A stretch of DNA of 33,394 nucleotides from Bacteroidota bacterium (GTDB lineage: Bacteria; Bacteroidota; Bacteroidia; B-17B0; Aurantibacillaceae). The position numbers and the translations under genes are program-made. Below, piece by piece: positions 16,974 through 24,446 of the stretch; within the stretch, counting starts at the first letter, position 1, and each line of letters opens with the position of its first letter. Under the pieces are notes generated by a model. The model made no database searches. It was given only the letters and a program-made list of their open reading frames with translations, and was not told the origin of the DNA. Location of the stretch: positions 1 to 33,394 of the forward strand of contig JAAFIQ010000030.1 in the NCBI GenBank assembly GCA_013298715.1, read 5' to 3'.

Positions 16974-17915
16974 TTATTTTTTGTTGCTCGATTTTTGAAT
17001 ATCAGTATCCATAGCGTTAATTGCCATCATTTCACGCATCGTTTTTTGCATACCTTCAACGCTGCCATCTAAGAATATCACATTACCTTTTCCTTCTTGG
17101 GCGAAGTTCTTAACAGCTTCTGTCCACATACTAAACAATATTAAAGATGAGTCCAAATTTGCGTCGTGCATTTCTTTTGCAGCACTTGCCATACCGCGAG
17201 CTACTTCTTCTCTAAATAACGCTATTCCTTGCCCTTTAAGTTGCGAGGCTTCTTTCTCTGCCTGAGCTGATATTTTTATGGCGTTTCCTTCGGCTTCTGC
17301 AGCTTTGGTTTTTGTAATTAGTAAAGCCTGACCTTCATTTTCTGCGGCAGCTTTTAAATTATTACTAGCTACCACTTTTGCCATACTGCGCATTACTTCT
17401 TCGTCAAAAGTAATATCGTTTAGTTGTAAATCTATTAAGTGATAACCCCATTCTTCTAAAGTTTTATCTAATTGATCTTTAACAGCTTCAACAATATCTC
17501 TTCTTAAAATTAAAACTTCGGCTTGTTTTTTGGTTGCAACATAAGCTCTAACCGAGCCTTCAACGGAACGCACCAAAGCTTGCATAAAATTTCTGTCATC
17601 TACAAACTTAAAGGCAACATTTTTAACCGTTTCTTCATCGCTATTAAAAACAGAATACAACAACATAGCTGTAAAATTAACATTGGCTTGGTCTACCGTA
17701 ACTGCCTGAAATCCTAATTCGGCACTGCGATTTTGAACCGATATTTTTTTAAAAACACGTTCTATTAAAGGAATCCTGAAGTTTAATCCTGGACGTAAAA
17801 TTCTTCTAAATTTACCAAAGATGGTTGTTATAGCAACAGTACCTTGCTGAACAGTTACAAAAGACAATAAAAGTAAAAGTAACAGAATTGATAGTAGTAC
17901 TATTGTTGGACCCAT
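16974..17915 (-). CDS. SPFH/Band 7 (stomatin-prohibitin-like) membrane protein
   Basis: The 313-residue product has one N-terminal hydrophobic helix (about 3-22), an SPFH domain (about 20-185, with GTVAITTIFGKFRRILRPGL and the QALVRSVEGSVRAYV helix) and an Ala/Glu/Gln/Lys-rich coiled coil (about 187-240). Members of this family oligomerise at membranes, often in lipid microdomains, and often regulate proteases or membrane quality control. The gene is read from the divergent promoter region at 17927-17968. The secreted metalloprotease gene begins 21 bp downstream. Whether the two work together is only an inference, since T9SS cargo leaves the inner membrane. Confidence 0.88.
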   Translation of the reverse strand: MGPTIVLLSILLLLLLLSFVTVQQGTVAITTIFGKFRRILRPGLNFRIPLIERVFKKISVQNRSAELGFQAVTVDQANVNFTAMLLYSVFNSDEETVKNVAFKFVDDRNFMQALVRSVEGSVRAYVATKKQAEVLILRRDIVEAVKDQLDKTLEEWGYHLIDLQLNDITFDEEVMRSMAKVVASNNLKAAAENEGQALLITKTKAAEAEGNAIKISAQAEKEASQLKGQGIALFREEVARGMASAAKEMHDANLDSSLILFSMWTEAVKNFAQEGKGNVIFLDGSVEGMQKTMREMMAINAMDTDIQKSSNKK

Positions 17916-17926
17916 AAAATTTATCT

Positions 17927-17934
17927 TATATTTG
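17927..17934 (+). promoter_or_regulatory. -7 box of the TPR protein gene
   Basis: TATATTTG matches TAnnTTTG exactly and lies 46 bp before the ATG at 17981. A weak -33 element (ATTG/GTTG) falls at about 17902-17908, inside the first codons of the divergent SPFH gene. Confidence 0.55.
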
Positions 17935-17936
17935 TA

Positions 17937-17968
17937 TAAAGGTACAAAAAATCAAACTTAATTGCAAA
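17937..17968 (-). promoter_or_regulatory. Promoter of the SPFH (and perhaps protease) gene
   Basis: On the minus strand TTTG (17968-17965) is separated by 20 bp from TACCTTTA (17944-17937), which matches seven of eight positions of the Bacteroidota -7 consensus. The SPFH ATG lies about 21 bp further on. The two divergent promoters overlap, so they probably compete or share control. Confidence 0.5.
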
Positions 17969-17980
17969 CAAATACAAAAA

Positions 17981-19090
17981 ATGAATGTTAAATTTTACAG
18001 ATGGTGTTTTTTATTGTTAATTGTTACTTGGCAGATTTCCTCGGCGCAAAACAAGAGTAACAAAGAAGAGAAAATGGAAAAAGTTAGCACAGATACAATT
18101 CCTGAGCATGAAAAATTATTGAAGGCTGCAAACAAGTTTATTGATTCAGCAAAATATAAAGAAGCGCTTCCGCTGCTTAAAAAAGTTGTAAAACTAAAGC
18201 CAGATAGTTGGCAGGCATATAACAAGCTGGCTTTGGTTAATATGAAGTTAGAAGATTATAAGGATGCTGAAAAAAATCTTATAAAATCAGAACTTATTTT
18301 ACCAGCGAATTATGAAACGGTAAAACTTAAAGGTGTAAACTTTTTTTTAAACAATAAATTTAAAGAGAGCAAGGGTGCCTTTGATAGCGCCGTTATGTAT
18401 GCAAAGGAGGATAAAATTGATGATGCTGAGTTATACATTTACCGAGCCAAATTGATGTTTAAAGGTAAAGCGTATAAAGAGGCCATTAGCTCATGTGATG
18501 AGGCAATTTACATCGACCCCAAATGTTTAGATGCTTTTCTGATTAAAGGCGAATGTAAGTTTAACATGAAAGAATACAACTATGCAGTAAGGGAGTTAAA
18601 CGAAGCAATTAAGCTTATGAAACCTGAAAAACCTGATTACAGTGCTTATAAGTTAAGGGCAAAATCAAAATTCGAATTAAAGGATTTTAAAGGTGCAGTA
18701 ACAGATTGGTCCGTTTACATTGATGCTTTTCCGAAAGAAGAGGAAGCGTTAGTGGCACGTGGTGCAGCAAAAATTAACATGAACGATAATACCGGCGCTA
18801 TTGCAGATTTAGATGAAGCAATAAAATTAAATGCAAAAAATGCTGTAAGCTATTGTTACCGTGGTGTTGCAAAAGGCGGTAATAAAGCATACGTTGAAGC
18901 CTTAAAAGATTTGGACTATGCTATTAAATTAAAATTTGATTACGGAACAGCTTATGTCAATAGAGCTGCCATAAAAATGGCGAGTAAAGATAAGCAAGGC
19001 GCATGCGATGATTTAAAAAAAGCAGATGGTTTAGGAAACGAACTTGCTGTAAAAATGTTTGAACAATACTGCAAGGATAATAGAAATTAG
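17981..19090 (+). CDS. Exported tetratricopeptide repeat protein
   Basis: A 369-residue protein with a signal peptide (hydrophobic 8-18, ending ISSA-Q near 23) and about eight TPR units from residue 40 onward. Typical TPR signatures include KEALPLLKKVVKLKPD, KEAISSCDEAIYIDP, GAIADLDEAIKLNAKN and EALKDLDYAIKLKFD. The C-terminal GACDDLKKADGLGNELA motif is common in Bacteroidota TPR proteins. It is likely a periplasmic scaffold with unknown partners. The stop overlaps by four bases with that of the convergent phosphatidylserine decarboxylase gene (19087-19090). Confidence 0.85.
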   Translation: MNVKFYRWCFLLLIVTWQISSAQNKSNKEEKMEKVSTDTIPEHEKLLKAANKFIDSAKYKEALPLLKKVVKLKPDSWQAYNKLALVNMKLEDYKDAEKNLIKSELILPANYETVKLKGVNFFLNNKFKESKGAFDSAVMYAKEDKIDDAELYIYRAKLMFKGKAYKEAISSCDEAIYIDPKCLDAFLIKGECKFNMKEYNYAVRELNEAIKLMKPEKPDYSAYKLRAKSKFELKDFKGAVTDWSVYIDAFPKEEEALVARGAAKINMNDNTGAIADLDEAIKLNAKNAVSYCYRGVAKGGNKAYVEALKDLDYAIKLKFDYGTAYVNRAAIKMASKDKQGACDDLKKADGLGNELAVKMFEQYCKDNRN

Positions 19091-19743
19091 ATTTCTCCGA
19101 GTACTGTTTGAGATCCTTTTACAACATCACCTATTTTTACATTAAGTTTAGTTCCAATAGGCAAAAATAAATCTACTCGGCTTCCAAATTTTATAAATCC
19201 CATTTCGCCACACTGCTCAGCTTTATCGCCTTGTTTGCAATACCAAACAATCCTTCGAGCTAAAGCACCTGCAATCTGTCTGAATAAAATCTCAGTACCT
19301 TTTTTGTGTTTTACAACCACGGTTGTGCGCTCGTTATCGGTACTACTTTTAGGTTCCCAAGCAGCTAAAAATTTACCTGGATGGTATTTAAAAAAACTTA
19401 CTTCGCCTGCAATTGGGTAGCGGTTAATGTGAACATTAATAGGACTCATAAAAATACTTACCTGAAGGCGTTTGTCCTTAAAATACTCTCCTTCATTAGT
19501 TTCTTCAATAACAACAACCTTACCATCAGCAGGAGCTATAATTAAATTTTCGCCTTGCGTAAAAGTGCGGGTTGGATTTCTGAAGAACTGCAGAATTGTT
19601 ATAATTAAGAAGATGCTTAAGGTGTAAGCAAATAGTTTTGCAATAACAAAACCACCAAAAAAATAATGAGCAATAAAACAGATTATTGCGCTAAAAATTA
19701 AAACTAAAATTAAACTTGCGTAGCCTTCCTTATGAAACTTCAT
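19087..19743 (-). CDS. psd: Phosphatidylserine decarboxylase, short (archaeal-type) form
   Basis: A 218-residue integral membrane proenzyme that makes phosphatidylethanolamine from phosphatidylserine. Two N-terminal membrane helices (about 9-30 and 32-54) precede the catalytic part. PADG (71-74, Asp72), VHINR (His105) and the GS pair at 187-188 in GFIKFGSRVDLFLP form the usual Asp-His-Ser set. Self-cleavage between Gly187 and Ser188 would create the pyruvoyl group on the small alpha chain. The length of about 220 fits the short family rather than the 300-residue E. coli type. It is not next to a phosphatidylserine synthase gene in this window. Confidence 0.92.
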   Translation of the reverse strand: MKFHKEGYASLILVLIFSAIICFIAHYFFGGFVIAKLFAYTLSIFLIITILQFFRNPTRTFTQGENLIIAPADGKVVVIEETNEGEYFKDKRLQVSIFMSPINVHINRYPIAGEVSFFKYHPGKFLAAWEPKSSTDNERTTVVVKHKKGTEILFRQIAGALARRIVWYCKQGDKAEQCGEMGFIKFGSRVDLFLPIGTKLNVKIGDVVKGSQTVLGEI

Positions 19744-19760
19744 TATTATAAATTTTGCGC

Positions 19761-19768
19761 CAAAGATA
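19761..19768 (-). promoter_or_regulatory. -7 box of the psd gene
   Basis: On the minus strand TATCTTTG is an exact TAnnTTTG match, 17 bp from the ATG, with an ATTG at the -33 position after an 18-bp spacer. The leader would be only about 10-12 bases long. Confidence 0.5.
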
Positions 19769-19875
19769 TTATAAATTAATAAATAGCAATTTTAATAATT
19801 TATTAGGTTTTAACACAAATTATTAAACAAAATACCTTACTTCGTGTTTCACCCTCGAAACAAAAATTTAATATC

Positions 19876-20442
19876 ATGATATCTAAACTAAAAAGTGCAC
19901 TAAGTATCGTAATTATTGGCATTATGTCAGCGTTTACAACATCTTCTTCAAAAACTAAATTTGCAGGAACTGAAAAATCGGTTCATGATTTTACTATGAA
20001 CACTTTAGATGGAAAAGCATTGAGCTTAAAGCAATTTAAAGGAAAAAAAATGCTATTGGTAAATGTTGCTAGTAATTGTGGCTTTACTAAACAATATAAA
20101 AGTTTGCAAGCCTTGCATGATAAGTACAAAGATAAATTGGTTATTGTGGGCTTTCCGGCAAATAATTTTGGCGGACAAGAACCTGGCAGTAGTGCAGAAA
20201 TTAAAGGGTTTTGTACCAAAAATTTTGGTGTTACTTTTCAAATGATGGAAAAAATTAGTGTAGTGGGTAAAGACGCACATCCGCTTTATGTTTTTTTAAG
20301 TGATAAAACAGCAAATGGTGTTAGCTCTGATGCCCCAAAATGGAACTTCTGCAAATACCTTATTGATGAAAATGGAAAAATCATTAAATTCTTTTCAAGT
20401 GGCGTAGACCCTTTAAGCACAGATATTACATCATTACTTTAA
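19876..20442 (+). CDS. Glutathione peroxidase family protein, probably exported and thioredoxin-dependent
   Basis: A 188-residue thiol peroxidase. The peroxidatic Cys68 is in NVASNCGFT, and the Gln101 (GGQEPG), Trp156 and Asn157 (KWNFCKYL) of the GPx tetrad are present. Cys113 in EIKGFC is in the place of the resolving Cys of 2-Cys GPx enzymes that use thioredoxin rather than glutathione. The first 25 residues form a hydrophobic signal-like segment (LSIVIIGIMSAF), so the enzyme probably acts in the periplasm or at the membrane. A thioredoxin-fold gene begins 10 bp downstream and could provide its electrons. Confidence 0.9.
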   Translation: MISKLKSALSIVIIGIMSAFTTSSSKTKFAGTEKSVHDFTMNTLDGKALSLKQFKGKKMLLVNVASNCGFTKQYKSLQALHDKYKDKLVIVGFPANNFGGQEPGSSAEIKGFCTKNFGVTFQMMEKISVVGKDAHPLYVFLSDKTANGVSSDAPKWNFCKYLIDENGKIIKFFSSGVDPLSTDITSLL

Positions 20443-20452
20443 AACAATTACT

Positions 20453-21640
20453 ATGAAAAAAAACATCCTCCTTTTTGCCTTTCTCTTTGTAGTAGGTTCA
20501 ATGTTTGCACAAATTAATTTTGAGCATGGTACTTGGGCACAGGTGCTCGAAAAATCAAAAAAAGAAAACAAACCAATTTTTGTAGATGCTTACACAACTT
20601 GGTGTGGGCCATGTAAAGCAATGGCACGTACGACATTTAAAAACGACACTGTTTCAAAATTTTATAATGAAAAATTTATTAATTATAAGATAGATGCGGA
20701 GAAGGGGGAGGGTGTTGCGTTTGCAAATAAGTACGAGGTAAATTGTTACCCAAATTTGTTGATTATTGATTCCAATGGTCAATTGCTTCATCGTGCGGCA
20801 GGGTATTTGCAAACGAATGAGTTTATTACTTACGGCGAAAACGGATTAAGTAAAGACAAAAACTTTAACCACTTTCAATCTGAATTTGAAAAAGGCGGAC
20901 TTAAAAAAGAAAATGTACTTACTTATATGGAATTAATGCGTGGGGCTTGTTTAAATGCTGACTCAAAAGTTTTAGATTATTTAAAAACTGTACCTGAAAA
21001 TGAACTTATTGACAACATAAACTGGAATGTTTTTTGTGCTGTTGTAAAAGATGCAAATTCGCGCGAGGCCAATTATTTTTATTTGAATTACAAAACCTTT
21101 GAGGAAAAGTATTCTAAAGAAACTGTAAGATTGAAGGCCATAGATTTAGGTATGGGCAATTTTCAAAATTATTTTACAAGTAAAAATCCAGATTTTGTAG
21201 CTTATGAGAAGGAAAAGTCGAGCTACTTAACAAAAAAACAACCCTATTGCGATGAAATCGTTTTTTTTAGTGATGTAAAGTTGTTCAAAAAGCACAAAGT
21301 CTTAAAGTATTACGACATTGTAACACTCAATTGGGAAAAATATCTCAATACAAATCACTCAACTTTAAATTCGTTTGCATGGGATTTTTATGAAGGTGCC
21401 ACTGATAAAAAGCATTTGCAAGCAGCGGCAAATATGGCGGCAAAGGCCTGTGAGCTAAATCCAAATTATGCTTATTATGATACCTTTGCGGCAGTTCAAT
21501 ATAAATTAAAAAACTATGCCGAGGCAAAAAAATTAGTTGCAAAAGCAATTGATTTCGCAAAACAAGAAGGCCTAGAAGCAACAGAATATCAAGAAACAAC
21601 TGACTTGGTAAACAAGATTGATAAGGAATTGAAGAAGTAA
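20453..21640 (+). CDS. Exported thioredoxin-fold protein with TPR-like C-terminal region
   Basis: A 395-residue protein with a signal peptide (ending MFA-Q near 19). The thioredoxin domain spans about 22-135, with the active site WCGPC (Cys51, Cys54) and the cis-Pro at NCYP (Pro100). The rest is helical; residues 310-395 contain TPR-like motifs (AANMAAKACELNPNYAYYDTFAAVQYKL, NYAEAKKLVAKAIDFAKQ). It probably works as a periplasmic disulfide reductase or oxidase. The 10-bp gap to the peroxidase gene upstream argues for one transcript and a shared redox task. What reduces it is not encoded nearby. Confidence 0.88.
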   Translation: MKKNILLFAFLFVVGSMFAQINFEHGTWAQVLEKSKKENKPIFVDAYTTWCGPCKAMARTTFKNDTVSKFYNEKFINYKIDAEKGEGVAFANKYEVNCYPNLLIIDSNGQLLHRAAGYLQTNEFITYGENGLSKDKNFNHFQSEFEKGGLKKENVLTYMELMRGACLNADSKVLDYLKTVPENELIDNINWNVFCAVVKDANSREANYFYLNYKTFEEKYSKETVRLKAIDLGMGNFQNYFTSKNPDFVAYEKEKSSYLTKKQPYCDEIVFFSDVKLFKKHKVLKYYDIVTLNWEKYLNTNHSTLNSFAWDFYEGATDKKHLQAAANMAAKACELNPNYAYYDTFAAVQYKLKNYAEAKKLVAKAIDFAKQEGLEATEYQETTDLVNKIDKELKK

Positions 21641-21818
21641 AGGGATCTTTTTTAAGTAATAAATTTTCTAGTTATTTTAAAGAGCTTAAGTTAGAAAAAT
21701 AAGATTCAGTCTTGTAATTAAGTTATTGTATCAGAATAATGCATTTAGTTAACTTAATTGAAAAAATTAGCCTACTTGAACCTTTTTACTTTAACGATGT
21801 ATCAAATAAACGAAACTT

Positions 21819-22475
21819 ATGAAAACCATTTATTTTATCTTGCTAATTGTGCTAAGTTCCTTCTTTTTTACTGGATGTAATAATGAGACTGCCAGCTACT
21901 CAATACCTCCTCATATAAACATTTACGGCAAAAAAATAGATACGGTGTATCTTAACTCGTTTTATAAGGATGAAAAAGCTGAGGCGAATGGGTGTAATGA
22001 AGTTGTAGTAACAGGTTCAGTAAACACTTCTAAACTTGGCACTTATTATATCAATTATGATTACACTGACCCTGATGGAGATCCTGCTGCAACAGTAACC
22101 AGAACTGTTCATGTGGTGCTAACTTATGAAGACTCAACTCAAATTCAAAACGCATATTGTTTGTATAAAAAAATTACTTTTGCTAAAAAGTGGTTCAGTA
22201 ATGCCAAACAGCTACAAAAAATTGATATAGAACTCAGCTCACAACTTGGTGTATGTTTAAACTACACGTTTGGCAATTCAACTAGCAGTTATAAAGTAAT
22301 TGATGCTAAAAATAAAACTATTGGTTTAGTATTAACTACAAATTCACTTTATGGCGATAGCTCGTTTCTTTGGACATTTAAGCAGGTTAGCCCTAAAAAA
22401 GGGAGTTGGAGTTTAACTAAGCCTCAAATTAATTATCCGATTAACTTAGGAACTTTTGAGCTTACACCAGATTAA
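21819..22475 (+). CDS. Lipoprotein with an Ig-like (DUF5011-type) domain
   Basis: The 218-residue product has a lipoprotein signal ending in the lipobox FTGC (Cys20). Residues 30-105 look like a bacterial Ig-like/DUF5011 domain (INIYGKKIDTVYLNSFYKDEKAEAN ... GTYYINYDYTDPDGDPA ... RTVHVVL). The second half has no family I recognise. Similar lipoproteins in Bacteroidota are surface or periplasmic and often sit with T9SS clients. It is convergent with the barrel gene, and function is unknown. Confidence 0.75.
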   Translation: MKTIYFILLIVLSSFFFTGCNNETASYSIPPHINIYGKKIDTVYLNSFYKDEKAEANGCNEVVVTGSVNTSKLGTYYINYDYTDPDGDPAATVTRTVHVVLTYEDSTQIQNAYCLYKKITFAKKWFSNAKQLQKIDIELSSQLGVCLNYTFGNSTSSYKVIDAKNKTIGLVLTTNSLYGDSSFLWTFKQVSPKKGSWSLTKPQINYPINLGTFELTPD

Positions 22476-22568
22476 TTGATTGATAGAGCACGCTTTGCTA
22501 TAAAAATATTATTGTCTCTTGAGTTAGGTACAACTAAAACAAGAATTATACCTTGCACTACTTCAAAT

Positions 22569-23174
22569 TTACAAAGCATTAAACCTGTAAGATATACCAA
22601 CCGTTGCTCTGCCCATAAAACTTGTTGAGAGTTCGGCTGTGGCGGCAAATCGTTTCTTGAAATAGTATCTATAACCAAGCGTAATTGGTACTTGCACGTT
22701 TAATACCGTTTGTCTGTCTACTAAAAAATAAATATCCTCTGGTGTCATTTTATGTCCCCAACCTACAATACCAAGTCCTAAGCCTAAATACAAATCCCCC
22801 TTTTTTTGTTCTTTAAAAAAATGAAAAAGCAGGCGACCTCCAAAGGCATAGGCCTGACTTCTAAATGTTGGGTAATAATAGGCAGGGTCGGGATGGATTT
22901 TTTCGCTGGTAACTTGGGCAAATTTAAAGTAAGGTCCAATACTTACCCTATTTCCAAGTCCATAATCCCAATCAATTCCAAAACTTGGAATAACTTTTTT
23001 GTTATAGCCGGGTTCATAATTTTTCCAATTATCGCCATAAAACATGCCACCTTGTAAATTGTAAACAGAATTAATACCACCATTAATTGTTATCACGTTA
23101 TTAAGATCGCCGTTTTGTGCCTTGCAATAAAACGAAGCAATACAAATTAAAAAAGCGCTTGAAATTTTTTTCAT
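22569..23174 (-). CDS. Outer-membrane beta-barrel protein, unknown function
   Basis: A 201-residue protein with a signal peptide (ending YCKA-Q near 19). Alternating amphipathic strands (VSIGPYFKFAQVT, YAFGGRLLFHFF, GDLYLGLGLGIVGWG, VPITLGYRYYF, ATVGISYRFNAL) and a C-terminal aromatic strand fit a small eight-strand barrel of the OmpW/OmpX or DUF3575 style. The gene begins 18 bp after the LamG-type secreted protein gene, so both probably share a transcript. Confidence 0.75.
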   Translation of the reverse strand: MKKISSAFLICIASFYCKAQNGDLNNVITINGGINSVYNLQGGMFYGDNWKNYEPGYNKKVIPSFGIDWDYGLGNRVSIGPYFKFAQVTSEKIHPDPAYYYPTFRSQAYAFGGRLLFHFFKEQKKGDLYLGLGLGIVGWGHKMTPEDIYFLVDRQTVLNVQVPITLGYRYYFKKRFAATAELSTSFMGRATVGISYRFNAL

Positions 23175-23192
23175 AATTAATTTTTAAGGTGT

Positions 23193-24242
23193 TTACTCTT
23201 TTATGAATTTTGTAGTTCCTGTATTTCCGTTTTTATCAGTAAGTTCTAAAAAGTATAAGTCATTCGTTAGGTCTGAAATAGTAACAGATGATGAAGTTGT
23301 GTTTAACTCTTTTACCACTTTACCATCTGATGAAGTTATTTTTACCTTAACTTCCTTATCAAATCCAAACCCGTTTAGTTGTATTGTTTGGTTAGCTGGG
23401 TTTGGAGCGATGCTTACCATAGATTTATCTTCAAATTTGCTGATATTAACCAACGACCCATTGTATAAATTTTGAATTTCTGTAGTACTTAAAGCCTTTT
23501 TGTAATAGTAAACTTCATCTAAATCGCCTTTCCAAAATTGACCAGCTCCTGAGGCAACTCCTACACCTATATAAGATTGCGAAGGTCTGCTATTGTTAGT
23601 TAAGCCTGTTATATTAAGCTCTGTGTTGTTGTTTTGAATTGTTCCACCTGTCATACCTAAGCCAGTGTATTTTTGAATGTTTGCTTTTGTACCATCAATG
23701 TACATGCTTGCAACGTTTAAAGTTTTGTCAACTACCACAACAACATGGTGCCATTGATTATCATTATAAGTACTTAAACTACTTTGTATAAAAATAGTAC
23801 CTGGTACACCTGCCGGATAACCTGTGGTTGAGGAAGCAAGCGCAAAAACTATTTTACCATTAGCCGATAAGTAGTTACAGCATAGATAGATGCCAGAGGC
23901 GAATCCTTGCATGCCTGTTGTTAATATTGGGTTAATGCCACTTAACGACTCATTTTTAAACCAAGCAGCAATGGATATACTTCCGTTTCCATTATTAAAT
24001 CCAGAAGTATCGGCTACCTCTATTTTAGAAGATGTGCCATTGTAATTCATTGCAGAAGCAGGATTGTTATTGCGGTCGGCAGTAGCTGTTGCATTTGTAA
24101 CTGTACCGTTTTTTCCATTTCCACTTGCATCATTTCCGTTTCCGTTTAAAGGGTAATGTGCAACTAAGTTTTGAGCGTTTAAAGCTACTCCTAAACAAAT
24201 TAGGGAAGATAGTGCTGTCTTTTTTAGTAATTGTGTTTTCAT
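23193..24242 (-). CDS. Secreted LamG/concanavalin-like protein, T9SS type A sorting domain
   Basis: The 349-residue product has a signal peptide (ending LNA-Q near 23). A LamG/pentraxin-like jelly roll spans about 25-258 (LVAHYPLNGNGNDASGNGKN opening, SISIAAWFK, NDNQWHHVVVVVDK, GDLDEVYYYKKALSTTEIQNLY end). A type A sorting domain spans about 272-349 (SIAPNPANQTIQLNGF ... LTNDLYFLELTDKNGN ... KFIKE). The fold typically binds carbohydrate or protein ligands. Product likely secreted and attached to the surface via T9SS. CATCTTTG at 24264-24257 on the minus strand matches seven of eight positions of the -7 consensus, 15 bp before the start. Confidence 0.88.
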   Translation of the reverse strand: MKTQLLKKTALSSLICLGVALNAQNLVAHYPLNGNGNDASGNGKNGTVTNATATADRNNNPASAMNYNGTSSKIEVADTSGFNNGNGSISIAAWFKNESLSGINPILTTGMQGFASGIYLCCNYLSANGKIVFALASSTTGYPAGVPGTIFIQSSLSTYNDNQWHHVVVVVDKTLNVASMYIDGTKANIQKYTGLGMTGGTIQNNNTELNITGLTNNSRPSQSYIGVGVASGAGQFWKGDLDEVYYYKKALSTTEIQNLYNGSLVNISKFEDKSMVSIAPNPANQTIQLNGFGFDKEVKVKITSSDGKVVKELNTTSSSVTISDLTNDLYFLELTDKNGNTGTTKFIKE

Positions 24243-24446
24243 AATTTATTTTTTTTCAAAGATGTGGCCTAATTAAACGAAAACATATAGTACAGATGTA
24301 CTAGATTGTTTGGTTAGCAAAAGAACTAGTTAATTTGGAAATAGTTAAAAATGAAACGATTGATTTCCTTTGTCTTTAATTTAATTTTAATCTTTAAATA
24401 TTTAATATATTAGAACCTATATTAAACTATTTTAGTAACCATACAA

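Noticed and set aside
22472-22678. Minus-strand frame of 68 codons between the lipoprotein and barrel genes
   Set aside because: It overlaps the barrel gene in another frame on the same strand and has no motif or leader.
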